In this document: piece after piece, positions 11,261 to 24,146 of the stretch
Layout of the letters: each line of letters starts with the position of its first letter
Position numbering within the stretch: position 1 is the stretch's first letter
NCBI GenBank assembly: GCA_029747015.1
Contig: JAKOGI010000187.1
Location: 186,001 to 250,000, forward strand
DNA length: 64,000 bases
Origin: Carnegiea gigantea
Lineage: Eukaryota; Streptophyta; Magnoliopsida; Caryophyllales; Cactaceae
Direction: 5' to 3'
Translations under genes and position numbers: made by a program
Notes under the pieces: generated by a model
Seen by the model: the letters and a program-made list of their open reading frames with translations, nothing else
Database searches by the model: none
What the model was told of the DNA's origin: nothing

Positions 11261-12563
11261 TTTAACTATTAACTTAACCTTTTTGATTAAATTAATTAGT
11301 TTCCAAACAAATATATTTAGAACAGTCCTCTCATCTCCAATTTATTAAGTTTTAAATGTAACACCTGCATATATATTTTCAGCTTCAACAACAGGACGTT
11401 TTGGTCCTGATACCTCCAAAACTCTAGGCAAATTGCCAAATTGTTGCAAGTAATGCCTTGAACCTATGACCGCTGGTGGACCTTCACAATCAATCGCAAT
11501 GTATATGCAGGTGATTTTGACTGGTCCATGTACTTCATAGAATTTCTTAACACCCCCCCCCCCCCTTCTTTTTCTTTCACCTTTTCATGCACCTAAAAGC
11601 AAGTATTCTAAACAACCAACCAACAAGACCTCACCTTTTTTTAGTGCATTCAAATTAATAGATTCAGACATTTGATAAGTTTAGCTCTAACAAATTGCTA
11701 AATTATGAATTCTGAGTAACACTAGTATTTCTTTTAACTTGTTGAGTTATGTTTGTGTTTATAATTTTTCTCTATGCATCAATTAAATTTTGTTTACGTT
11801 ATCGTAATCTGGATAATGGTTACACCAAAAACAAATTTGAAACCAAGCGAGAATTGCCACTAGTGATGATCATATCTACGGTCTTTACTTTTCAACATGG
11901 GTTCAAACTGTTCAGTTCCTTTCAATTTTTATATATTTTCTAACTAAACTAAACTACATTTATATTTAATTAGTCTTTCAAACGCAATGAACAGGCCCCT
12001 GGTCAAGTTTTCGCTTTAGATCACTTATTTTGCAAACATGGATTGTTGGTAACAACTAAATGTGTTCGAATCATTGTGAAGTCGACTTCGGATACCAATT
12101 TTACTATGTTTTAATTGCAAACAACACCATACTAACAAGCAGGGCCAAGAAAGACATGCCCTAAACTTGAAAGACAAATTAAAGTTTATGATTTGATCAG
12201 GAGTTCTAGGGTTTCTTTCAAGGCAAATGCAATGATAATGAAATGATAAAAATAGTAATCATAACACTCAAACTAGATAATTGTCATTCAATTCCAACTA
12301 GCAACTTAATTATATAACAATGGCTGCTTAACTAACTAAGCTAGTTTGATCCCTTAATTAATTAAGATAATAAAGCAGTAACTTTTAGTCCTTCTCATGC
12401 TTAAGCAACAGGCAAAAATTATAATTAAACTAGCTCATGATTGAGATCCAAACGTCAATATAATAACCAGGACTAATAAGATTTGAATAAAACCAATCAG
12501 CCTTTTAGACAGATATACAAGCAACATAATTATTTTAAAAAATGAAACAAAAGGTATGATTAA

Positions 12564-12842
12564 GGGCATGTTCTTTTTGTTGGGAAATATAGGTTGGTAA
12601 ATGGGTAAAGTTGATTGAGATTTGTAGAAGTTGATTGAAGTAGGTATTTTTTTGTTGAAGTTGGTTGAAGTGGGTTGAACTTTTTTTTTTTCTTGGTATG
12701 ATGGGGATAAGTTGGTTAAAATAGAAGGGTATTGAAGTAGATTGAAGTGGGTTAAATTTGGTATTTTTTATTAAAATTTGTGAAATAGGTTGAAGTTGGT
12801 TGAGGCTTATAAATTTAGATTTATAAAAAAAAAAACAGGACC
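12564..12842. mobile_element. MITE with GGTTGAAGT minisatellite core
   Basis: A 279-bp element starting GGGCATGTTCTTTTTGTTGGG and ending AAAAACAGGACC, flanked by a perfect TAA target duplication (12561-12563 and 12843-12845). The inside is loose GGTTGAAGT / GATTGAAGTAGG units broken by T runs. TAA duplications and GGGC ends fit PIF/Harbinger Tourist-like MITEs. There is no coding capacity; spurious antisense ORFs span it. Confidence 0.7.
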
Positions 12843-15200
12843 TAATTTGAAGAAAAATGGCATTTTCCATGGAATCTTTTGATTGATTGAATTGCCTGAA
12901 GTCTCAGGCACATGAAAAACAAGTTCTTGAATGACATGAATATTTTTGGAAAGAGTTTTTTTTTTTGGGGGGGGATTAAGGAAAGTATTAATCACTAGTA
13001 ATAGCCTAATCCATACAACACGTGGCCTTAATTAGAGTCAGAGAACCTTATTTTTTAGGTCAATGATTGGTAGCATAAGGAAGGAATAATTGGTAGATAG
13101 CATATTTCACCTACAAAAGGAGTTAGCAGATGTGCATGGCATAAAAAATTAAACAAAATAAATATATTTTTTTTAAAAAAAAATATTGGTGCCACTTCCA
13201 TTTATAAATGGAACAATATAAATAATGGGTCCATTACCTAAAAGTCTCTGTCCCTTTCTTTTGTTGGACATGGATTTAGATTACAAATATAGATATAGTA
13301 TAATCTAGCTCATGCATATCCACCCCTAAATGGTAGAAAAAAGGCTAGAACTTTTTCTACTCCCTCCCTCCAAGAAACTCTTCTAAATAGCTAAAAAAAA
13401 TCTATGGATTTGGCAAGAGGTTTGTTAGTAAGAGAAGGCAGTTCTTAAGAAATCCAGGACGAATGTCAATTAGTATGTATCATATTACAATACAGTTTGT
13501 AAAGATTCAAATAAAGAATTTCACTTTTAATAATTTAAAAAAAAGGTCAAAATCACCTTAACGTACAACTATTATTAACGATCAATTACACGTAACACAA
13601 AATACAATATGCATGAAAATTAGATAACATAAGAATTTCAACAAATTATAGCCTATATTAAGGCCACAATTAGGATGAACTTAATGAGCTTATCATGTAG
13701 CTATAGGTCACATAATCCTCAAAGAAAGAAATTTCTATTAATAGAAGGGGAATCTTTATATGCCATGGTTTTAGGTAATGACAAGGAATGGATGTTGACC
13801 CCCCAACAAAGGGGATAACACCAATTAAATCCTCTCTAATACAAGGATTTTCAATTATATATACAAGTGGGTGTCTTTTTATAATGTTTTGGTTGACAGA
13901 GCAATAAGCTTATATACCATTAAATAACAAGCTAATCTCTCTCCTCTCTCTCTCCATTTCTTCTCTTTTTTAGTCTCAAAAAGTAAAACCCAAATCCTAA
14001 ATTTGTAGTATAAATTGGATAATCGAGACAACTTTTCACCATTTTTTTAAAGCAAAGATTACCATGACTTATCTTCCGCTTTTCAAAAGTAAAATATTGA
14101 AGGGTCAACTTCAAATACCTCATATCGACCGTTCCAGAATAATTTCTTGCGAAATACAAATAATATAACATATTTAAGTATTTTGATATTTATTTTTTAA
14201 ATAAAATCTCAAATTTAAATCTTGAGAATAAAAAAATTATGATGAAAAAGTAGTACTTCCTTAGGGGTCAATGATAACCTAACTTCAATGAAATAAATGA
14301 TTAATGATTATTAAAAAAACGTAATTTATTATAATACAACCACTTTTAAAAAAAATTTAAGAATTAATAAAGTCTTTACCAAGTATCAATAATTTGTTTT
14401 GCAGCATAACATTTGGAGAGCCTTCAAAAAGGACCAATGAGAAAGAGCAGGCGGTTAGGAGGGAGAGAGTGGAGTAGGAGTCAGTGATCCTAGTAGTGGG
14501 TTCGCTGCCTCTGTTACATTGACCCCACAAAAAAAAAAAAAATCTTTTATAATGCTCTTCAAAACTGTTATTAAAGACAAATTCTATTAAAATTAGATCA
14601 GGGAAAACTATCCCAAAACTCAAAACTTGAATCGAATAATTCGGCCTCATACGTGACCCAACATTCGAAGTATGCTCAGCCGAAAGTAGATCCAAAATTC
14701 AAATTGATCTAAATCGAACCATATCTAATCCAAAATTTTCTACAAAGTTGCTTGTTTTTGCATGACAAACATATTGAACCAAAAATTGATTAACCCGAAA
14801 TATATCCACACCGAAGTTCACTTGAGCCGAACCGAACCGACCCAAAATATGACCCAATCCGAACTTAATCCGATCTACAACAGAACTGAATGACTAATTT
14901 GCCTGGTCTAATTAAAATCTCTAATAATTAATTTAATTTAATTTAATTTAATTTAATTTCTAAATAATTAAAAAATAAAAAATAAATTTGTTCCAAGCTA
15001 CCCCCAACCCACCCCAAAAACAAAACCTCACATACACAGCCAAGAAAGGCGCCTGGGCGAGGCCTGCCAAAAGGACAAGATTTTCTGCACCATAGGATAT
15101 CATATGATATGAGCCTCCAAAAGACTCATAATAATTACCAACTTTGCAGAGAGAAAAAGACCTTCCTATTTCATCATTCATAATAATAAAGCCAGCCTAC
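12843..15200. other. Gene-free region upstream of the TGA gene
   Basis: AT-rich DNA without a recognisable gene. A T run directly joined to eight G's lies at about 12956-12974. A stretch at 14590-14900 is rich in CGAACC / GACCC / CCGAA words typical of an old dispersed repeat. The last part is presumably the TGA gene promoter, and transcription probably starts near 15200-15250, where leader-like CT/GA-rich sequence begins. Confidence 0.4.
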
Positions 15201-15641
15201 CCCCCAAAAAACACAGCCATCTTCCTGGTCTTCTTCATACACAAGCGCAGAGAGAGAGATGAAGGTTGAAAAGCTGGGAATTTGAAGGCAGAGAAATATA
15301 TGAAAAGACTGATACATATCCCCTAATTTCTTCTCTAGCCAACTCTTCTTCTTCTTCTTGTTCTTGAATTCTTGCTGGTGTTTGATTTTTCTGCATACAT
15401 ATTTATATGCCCACTTCAAGAACTTGCTCAAAAGCCAAGCTTTCTTAACCCCAAAGGTAAAATTTTCATCACTTGATCAACGTTTTCTAAATTAAACCTG
15501 AATCTTTTCGTTTCATATTAGATATCTTTAATCAGCATGTTCCTCTACTAATTATACCTTGTTTGTGATTTTTGAGCTTAATTAGAGGGAGAATTAAGAG
15601 AGAGAGAGAGACAGAGATGGAGTAAGTGTCGGAGCATCTGC

Positions 15642-15708
15642 ATGGCGAGCCAAAGGGTTGGAGAGACAGGGCCTTCAAATCACAGCAACATCCCCTTTGC
15701 AATTCCTT

Positions 15709-15739
<31 letters not shown>

Positions 15740-18126
15740 CCATGGTCATGATCATGCACTTGGAGGAATCAACCCCAGTACTCCTACTCCTTTCATGTAC
15801 CCAATAATTTCTCCTTCTTCATCTCAAACATTCATCATCTCTTAACTGTTTTTTTTTCTTCATTTATTTGGTCAAAGAAGCATCTCTCTCTCTATAGTTT
15901 TTCTGACGTTTGAGAAGCATAACCAACTCCTCCATTTGATTTTGGAGAGACAACACAAGTTTTGCTTTTTTTATAATTTTTTTTTTCCAGTAATCAGGGA
16001 GGATCTTCATTTGATTTTGGAGAGCTAGAACAAGCAATTGCCCTACAAGCTGGAGTTAAGATTGGACATGATGAATCCAAACCACCACGTAAGCTTCTCT
16101 CTCTCTCTCTCTCTCTCTCTAGAGTTTTTCTGACGTTTGAGAAGCATAACCAACTCCTCCATCAGAAGCAAAATGCAGAGGCAAGTTTTGAATGTGTCTG
16201 CAAAAATATAAGAGAGGAGAGGGGGGGAAAAAGAAGGGGAAAAAAAAAAGCAGAGGAGTTTCCATTTACAATACAGAAATGATTCTGAATAACCACAAAC
16301 AGAATCAGCGTGGGGTTACAAATCAGGAAAAATATGATATTATTTGTTTTCAGGTTAGGTTTCTGGTTTTCTTTCTTCTCCCCCCCCCCCCCCCAAAAAA
16401 AAAAAAACCAAAACAAATTCATGAGGGAGGGAAAAAGGGGGGGCAGATATGTATATAAATATTTTTTTTCAGTGAGCGGCCTGAGATATGGTATTGTGAT
16501 TCTGTGCAGCTTTATTTGTAGGCAGACCTGCAGCTACTCTGGAGATGTTCCCTTCATGGCCAATCAAATTTCAACAAGCTACTCGAGTACTACATCCTCT
16601 CTCTCTCTCTCTACTTTGACCAATTCTTCTTTTGGGTATTGGTGTCTGAAAAACTAAACCATACCCATATGAAAATGATATTTTGAAATTGCCATTTCTT
16701 GGGGTTTTTGGATGAATACCTTATTTTTATGAATACCCATTTCATGTTACATTAGAAAAAATGACTAAACAATATGTTGGTTTTGAATAAAACAGGGAAG
16801 TTCAAGGTCAGGAGGAGAGAGCACAGACTCAGGATCAGGAGTGAACACCATATCATCAAGTCAAGCTGATCAGAGCCATTTAGAGCCAGATTCTCCTATA
16901 AGTAGAAAACCCCATTCATCATCAAGTGATCATCAACAACTTTCTTCTGCTTATCATCATAATCAGGTGCAACAGCAACCAGGAATGGCAACTTCACAGA
17001 ACCAATCAGCTCCCACTTCCAAACAAGCTCAAGACAAGGTCCTTTCATTTACTTCTACACCCACCTTTTTCTTGTCTTTTTGTTTTTTTTAAACAGCAAA
17101 CCCAATAAATAAAATATCAGAAAAATTAAAAAAAAAGAGGGTTTTCTTTTCTGGGCGTTACTTTTTTCTCTCTTAAAAAGACAATTAGGGTACAGATCCC
17201 AACAGGTCTCAGCAGATCAAGGGCAGAGCTTTTTCCCTTCTGCTTTCCGGATGATTTTCTGAATAAAGTGTCAGGACATAAAAGATGAGTGTATAAAGCA
17301 AAAGATAGAATCTTTACAGTAATTCCACTGTTTTTCCCTCAATCTCTGATCTCCACTATATATTATGTATCATATGTTCTGATGATACTATAATCTGGGG
17401 TTGCAGTTGCACCAAAAAGGGATTTGCTCTAATCCCCATAACTCAACCTTCTATTTTGTCCTTAAACTTTGTGTTTAATTTATATAGATATATTTTTATT
17501 TTTATTTTACCCCCCTGAAATTTGCTTTGCTCACCATCACCTCAGCAACATGCATCAACAGCAAAATGAAATTGACTCTCTTAGCCCTTGTGTAAGTTCC
17601 AATAGGCTCTCTAATCATTGTTTTCCATTCTCATGAAAATCCTTGAAATGATGCAACCAGACACTTTGAATATTGAATATGCAAAAGTGTGCAGAAGCTA
17701 GAGAGAGAAAGCTAGAGAGAGAGGAGACAGTAACTTTTGGGAAATTTTTCTAACCAAAACTGAATGCTTTTGACCATTAAATTATCTTCTTCCTAATCCT
17801 CCCATATTTGGACATTTGCTCCTTTTTTATATTAAAAGAAAAAGATTTAACCCAAATTTGTTAATCTTGCAGAGACTGGCTGGAACTAAATCAGACAAAG
17901 TGCTTGATGCCAAGGTAACCCCCCCCAAAAAAAACCCATGAAGAAAAAACTTATAATATGAGAAATTTTAAGTGCATTTCCATTTCAATTTTGCATATTT
18001 TTTTTTTAAATTTTAAAAAAAAGGTAGAGTTGGTTCTTACAGTCAATTATTCATGTTGTTCAGACACTGAGGCGTCTAGCACAGAACAGAGAAGCAGCAA
18101 GGAAGAGTCGACTAAGGAAGAAGGTA

Positions 18127-18178
<52 letters not shown>

Positions 18179-21100
18179 CTTCATAAACTTAATTAATTTG
18201 CATGGGACGTAATTTAATTTCTAGTTTTTATCATCATCATTGTCGTCGTTATATTCTGCATGTCAGGCGTATGTACAGCAGCTAGAATTAAGTAGAATGA
18301 AGCTGGCACAGCTTGAACAAGACCTTCAAAGGGCTAGATCACAGGTTCTTTACTTTTTACCAATTATTAATTACTATTATTTTGTCATTTTTGTATCCCT
18401 CCTTTTTTTTTGCATTAAATTCTTGTATTTCTCAGCACATAATTTGCATTTTAATTTGTTGCTGGATTATAATTCAGGGGTTATTCTTGGGTGGTGCCGG
18501 CGGCGCTCCGGCAAACATTAGCTCAGGTAACTTAACTACCCCCGTATTTAACTGATATGGATGTTTTGATTGCATACATTATAGTTAAACTAAAACTTAT
18601 TTAAAAGAGAAATCATACCGAATGGTGCAACTTTATATCTTTATAGCAGTAATTCTAGCCAATTACCTAAGTTCCATAATTTTACGATGAATTACTTTTG
18701 ATTTTCCTCAAATTTATATGCTTGCATATATGATGTTACCCCCTTTTTATTAGTGTTATGCATAAGCACATTTTGAAGGCTAGGAGGAAAAAGAAAATGT
18801 ATGGACCAGGAATGTAGGTGATGTGGCTGTCCCTGATTGGTTCCTTAGTTCAGTCCATGAAGCAAAAGTCAAAGCTATTTGCTAATTAAAAACTAATTAC
18901 TTAACACATCACAATAAAATTGAGAGGAAATACTGTTCAAATGTGTTTATATGCACTAGTTCTATAGTTGATTAATGTGACGGAAAGTTCACATTGACCA
19001 AGCTGTATAAGTGTCTTTTTTATTGGCAAGTATCATGTGGAAAATGTCAAAAACAATTATTCCCACCTTGAGATGTTTCTTGTGTGACAAGAGTCTTGAT
19101 CATGTATCATATCAATACTGTGCATATAAGAGACTGCATTAGATTTTCAAGTTTTTTGGGTCGATTATTTGATAAAAATTTTTACCGTCTCAATTTATAT
19201 TTAATAATATCATCAATATATATGCCAAAAGCCTACTAATTTCCAACAAAATCTAGTACAGATCATACTGGAATAAAGTTTTGATGGATGTAAACGTACG
19301 TACAGACTTATCCATCAGTATGGAGATCAGATTGTAAAATGAAAGGGAATACCATCAAACTCTTGGTTAATTAACCTTGGCTATTATTCTGGATTATTAG
19401 TCCCAAGGCCTGCTAAACCATATGTAGATAATCTAGCAATCTCCTAGGTTTGCTTAAACTATAGCTCAGTTCATCTCCAAAGACATATCTAGCTAGCTGA
19501 ATAATGTACGTGACGATTAATGGCCATGTAGGAGCTGCTATATTCGACATGGAATACGCAAGGTGGCTAGAAGATGATCACAGGCACATGTCAGAGCTTC
19601 GAACAGCTCTACAAGCACATCTATCTGATGGTGACTTGAGGATAATAGTGGATGGCTATATCAACCATTATGATGAGATCTTTCGCCTCAAGAGTGTCGC
19701 TGCCAAGTCTGATGTCTTTCACCTTATCACCGGAATGTGGACTACTCCGGCTGAACGCTGCTTCCTCTGGATGGGTGGTTTCAGGCCTTCTGAGCTCATC
19801 AAGGTTCAACTCTATCATGTCTTCAAAACCCTAAACTTGGATGCTACAAAACTTGTGATATAAGTTAATCGTGACGAACTTCTTAGTGGCATAACTTAAT
19901 TTGAACATTGGTTATGACTTTTTTCCTTTTTTTTGGGGTTTTTTTGGGGGGGGGTGTAACAGTGGTGAAATAAAATCAAGGGAATTTTCATACTTATGAA
20001 AGTAGACGCTTTTCTAGATGCCACCTGTACATTCTGCGAAATCTTTTTCAATTTTTCAAAAAAAAAAAAAACTGTCGTTCTAGTCAACGGATTTCAAGAG
20101 TAAAATTACCTACATTTTGATTTACCGTTGGTTAGTTGGGACTAAAACCCATGTGCTATACCTTTGTCTAGTTTCCAAAGATGCCTTGAATATGACCAGA
20201 ACTAGTCTAAAGTTTATTATGTTAATGAGGAAGATTATTTCTAATTTTTGAAATTGAAAAGTCCCTTTAATCAAAGGCATTCCATTTTCAAAAGCTAGTC
20301 ATCAAAATAAGAATTGGACCAAAGAAAATTGAGGCCTTTACTTGTTAGATGTTATCCTGAAAGTGAACTATACTTTGTAATTTTCTTCTTTTTCTAATTA
20401 TGTGCCACTAATTCAAACACTTAATCACTAATCAACCCTTCAAACTAAGAGACCTGTTCATTGTTCCTTCAGACTTTCCAGTCATTGATCATTCTCTAAA
20501 AAGCTTCTAGCACGCTATTCTTCCTTAATTATGATACAAGATTTTCACACTTTCTTTTCAAAATTGCAAAATCCATGTAAAATGACGAAATTGCCCTCGC
20601 TTCGTTGCAGATGCTAATAGCACAGTTAGACCCATTAACAGAACAACAGTTCATGGGGATATGCAGCCTACAGCACTCCTCACAGCAAGCAGAAGAGGCT
20701 CTCTCTCAAGGGTTGGAACAGCTTCAGCAGTCTCTGGTTGATACTATTGCCACAAGTACTGTCGCCGATGGAATGCATCAAATGGCCATAGCTCTCGGCA
20801 AGCTTTCTAATCTTGAGGGCTTCATTCGCCAGGTAATTAATTAGTTAATTGCTAATAATTAAGCACATGGTTTAGTTAATCCTTGATTATGGATAAGCAA
20901 AAGACCAATTAAGAATGGATTGAGTAATTCAAGGCCTAATCCAAGGTGGGCATGCTTTAGTTGAACTTATTAAAATAGTTTTCTCTACCCCACCAATTAT
21001 CTGGCTACATATACTACAGCTTCGTGTTGATTAGCCCTCGCACATAATTGATTAACTGATCAACTGTTTTGACATTATAAATTCTAGATTTTGCTGCAGT

Positions 21101-24100
21101 GTGGCAATAACATATAAGATTTTGCTGTTGTATTGAGTTTTATCTGTCAATGGTTTCTGAAAATGACACATTAAGGTGGACAAACTACATCAGAATTCAA
21201 AACTTATGGAGAAAAGGAGGAAAGTCGAGGTCTATTTGTTTAGTGTTGTACTAATAGATAGCTAGAGCATGGGAAAATTGACTACTCCTCACTCCTTAGT
21301 AAAGGTGGGCAAGGGACCGGGTCAGATCGGGTTAACATCAATAAGAAGAGCATGGGAAAATTGAGTGCTGCTTAGACAAGGAAACATCAATAAAAGCCAC
21401 CATTGACAAATTAGGGCAAGTCGTGTCGGCCTGAAAATTGTTTTACTTCATCACTGCAAACTCTCATTTCGCCTCAAATAGTTTGCATTTAGACCTTACA
21501 ACAGCTCGACATGGATGTCAACACTGAGTTCATTCTAGCAAGGTCATATTTAAACAAAAAAGTTTTCTGTATCAGATACTGATAGCCGACCCAAAATGCA
21601 TAGCACATTGGGCAGCCATTGTAGAGGGTATCAAATAGCTAGCACACAAGTTGGTAATCCCAAAGTTTTGGTAGAAATTTACTGACTAATGATAGTGAAA
21701 TAACTGAGAGGTTAGGTTAACTGTCTTCTTCTGTTAGACCTTAATCCTCCCTTCATATATCCCTTGTCTCTCCTTTTTCTTTTCTTTTTTTTTTCCTTTT
21801 TTACCAAAGGATTTTTCAAATGTAAAATGATTTATCAAACTTTTTCTGTGGGTCTATTGGAATCAACTTTTCTGTGGATAGTAATATGATACCCACAAGA
21901 TAAAACTGCTTACATCTGCATCTCCCCAGACTCCCATGCAAGTGGGACCCACACTGAGAGGGGTTTTTTTTTTGCGTTTTTCTTTTGGCACTGTGACTTT
22001 GGATGGTACACCAAAAGGGCACACGTGTGCATGACAGTTTCCTGACCTCATCTCTGATTTAACCTAGTAATTGACTTCTCATAACTCACTGATTAAAGAG
22101 CCTAAACATAAGCCTTTAGTCAAAAGATCCATATTTTCAACTCTCCTAAGTCCTACTACGATAATACACTCCTCACTGCTTATGACCCACAGCCTTAATT
22201 AATGATAGTTTTCAGGGCAACTCATTTTTCAACCACTCCACTAGGTGTAGAAGTTATTTTTGGACAAATTTTTCAACTTTATATTATATAGCGGACCATA
22301 GTTACTACTAAATACCTCATTAAACTTTTCTTTGTACTTATTGATCGAGTGGTAGTAATTGAAGCTTTTTAGAATTTAGGGTCCAGTAAATACATATTTA
22401 TATTCCAGAGTGAAGCTGTCTACATCTAAGTATCTAACACCTTAAGGTCATATTATTGGTTCGGTTGGTTTTCTGGTGGTTAATAATATGTTAGTACATT
22501 TTAGTGGGGCAAGGATTTCTGAATTGGTCCTCATTTTTAATTAAAATTGGCGTTGATATGATTGGATTTTGTGGTTAAGCATATTGGTTTATCGCTTCAA
22601 AGTCCACTCCAAAAGCTAGAGTTCTTAGGGTTTATGGCTGAGTTTTATTACTTATCAACTAAAGGTCTTATCACAAGGCATGAAAGTGATACCAACTGCC
22701 AAAAAAAAAAGAAAAATTAAATCCCCCCCCTCCCCCCCCAACCCCCCAAAAAAGGAAAAAAAATTCATGAGGGTCAACTTGGTTGAGAATTTGTTTAAAG
22801 AGTGCCTTAGCTTGCATTTGGGACCCATTTGGGTCCTTAACGAGTGGTTCTAGCCTTCATTAATTGACATGATTAGGATTTCTAATTTTGTTTTTAATAG
22901 ATTTGGTTGGATTTAATCAACCAAAAAAATGATTTTATGCTTTTGGTTTGTTGTTGTGGATTGTAGGCAGATAATTTGAGACAACAGACCCTTCATCAAC
23001 TGGGCCGAATATTGACAATTCGACAAGCTGCGAGATGCTTTCTTGTCATCGGAGAGTACTACGGCCGTTTGAGAGCTCTAAGCTCCCTTTGGGCTTCTCG
23101 TCCTCGAGAGTAAGATGTCTCACTAAACTGATTCGATTTAAATTCTTATATATTTTTATCGTTAATATATTGACCTGATACACTTAATCGATGAATTACT
23201 TCAAAGTATGTTAATCCAAGCGGGGAACTTAATTTAGGTATGGGCCCAAGCTCATGTTTGTAAAATGTGAAGTGACCAAACGAACCCCAATTTGACCTAA
23301 TAACTAAACTAATCTAAACCGAAACGGGTATTCCATTGACTTTTGATCCTCCTTTAAACTAATAGAAAAGGTAAATAATTTTATACCATATCTAATACTA
23401 TCTGCTAGTAGTTAATAAAATCTAGGGTGTAGTTGTGTCGACTCTTGATAATGTTAAATTTTGTAGTTCTTTCTCCAGTATGGAGCCCCACCCTCTATGC
23501 TTTCATTTTCATCATAGATTTTTAAGTGTGAATAGGTGTAAAATAATGCCTAGTCTTTAAGGAACAAAACATTATCTTGAAGTCTTTCTCATGCCAATTT
23601 CCTACTAGAAGAAAAGTACACCAAATTCATTCAAGATTATATACCTATACTTGTCTTTGTCAATGGATGATGAGACTCTGATTTTCAAAGCTTTAAGTTG
23701 AGTACAATGTAAGTAATTCAATTCATTCACCTGTTGCTGTGTCGACGTCAAAATCGTATTTCTTACTCACAATTTCTGTCATTGTCAGCATTAATTAACA
23801 CTCATCAGCGGTGATCAGTATTGATCGGCACTAATCACCAATAAATTACTTATGATAAGTTAAGAAGAACAGACCCTAAATATTTGTTATTGTTATTCTG
23901 TTGCCTAGATTGGCGACTTGTGCTCTAATGAGACATCAAGCATTAAAGTGTTGGTTTTTTTGGGGGGTTTTTTTTTTTGGGGGGGGGGGGGGGGAAGTTT
24001 ATGTGTGATTTATTGCTTGACTTATTTTCCTCCTTGTTTTGGTTAATTGTTGTAGGACCATGATGAACGAGGAAAATGCATGTCAAACGGCCCCTGATTT

Positions 24101-24146
24101 GCAAATGGTACAACCTCCTCCACAGAATCACTTCTCGCCCTTTTAG
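15642..24146 (+). CDS. TGA9/TGA10-like: TGA-type bZIP transcription factor (TGA9/TGA10-like)
   Basis: Twelve coding exons join in frame to 505 aa: 15642-15796, 15991-16088, 16522-16586, 16796-17038, 17873-17914, 18064-18123, 18267-18344, 18478-18526, 19532-19803, 20611-20832, 22967-23109 and 24056-24146. All introns are GT-AG. Features in order: His run (24-34); FDFGELEQAIALQ segment and EMFPSWPI motif typical of the TGA9/TGA10 clade; basic region with NREAARKSR (209-217) and leucine zipper to about 247; then the DOG1/TGA dimerisation domain (YARWLEDDHRHMSELR ... IRQADNLRQQT) ending RPRETMMNEE...NHFSPF. The family binds TGACG/as-1 sites as dimers in the nucleus. TGA9 and TGA10 act with CC-type glutaredoxins in anther development (established in Arabidopsis); the role here is inferred. 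No lesion was found. A 5' UTR intron near 15459-15590 is possible. Assignment to TGA9 rather than TGA10 is not resolved. Confidence 0.93.
15711..15743 (+). repeat. (CAT)n tract coding for 11 histidines in TGA exon 1
   Basis: Eleven His codons, ten CAT and one CAC, in a near-pure trinucleotide run. It encodes residues 24-34 of the TGA-like protein and is prone to length change in frame. The Arabidopsis relative has only short His/Asn-rich stretches here (recalled). Confidence 0.9.
15896..16162 (+). repeat. 40-bp exact duplication in TGA introns 1 and 2
   Basis: An identical 40-base block occurs at 15896-15935 (intron 1) and 16123-16162 (intron 2), each preceded by a CT repeat. Directly after the intron-1 copy lies ATTTGATTTTGGAGAG, which also occurs in exon 2 (encoding FDFGE), followed in both places by ACAAG. 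Intron 1 therefore contains exon-2-like and intron-2-like pieces. Confidence 0.85.
18126..18176. repeat. (GT)n(AT)n compound microsatellite in TGA intron 6
   Basis: GT repeats run directly into TA repeats a few bases after the exon-6 splice donor (GTATGTGTGTG). Because the donor is embedded in the repeat, length changes lie very near the splice site. Confidence 0.85.
21870..21963 (+). mobile_element. RTE/Au-SINE-like 3' tail fragment in TGA intron 10
   Basis: Contains TTACATCTGCATCTCCCCAG, then ACTCCC, then AAGTGGGACCCACACTGAG. This is the conserved tail also found at 46230-46290 beside the RTE LINE ORF. It is truncated and inserted in sense orientation within the 2.1-kb intron. Confidence 0.6.

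Noticed and set aside
15797..15845. TGA exon 1 reading through to the stop at 15845 as a short complete protein
   Set aside because: Splicing at CAT|GTACCC (15796/15797) to 15991 restores the TGA-type sequence FINQGGSSFDFGELEQAI in correct phase.
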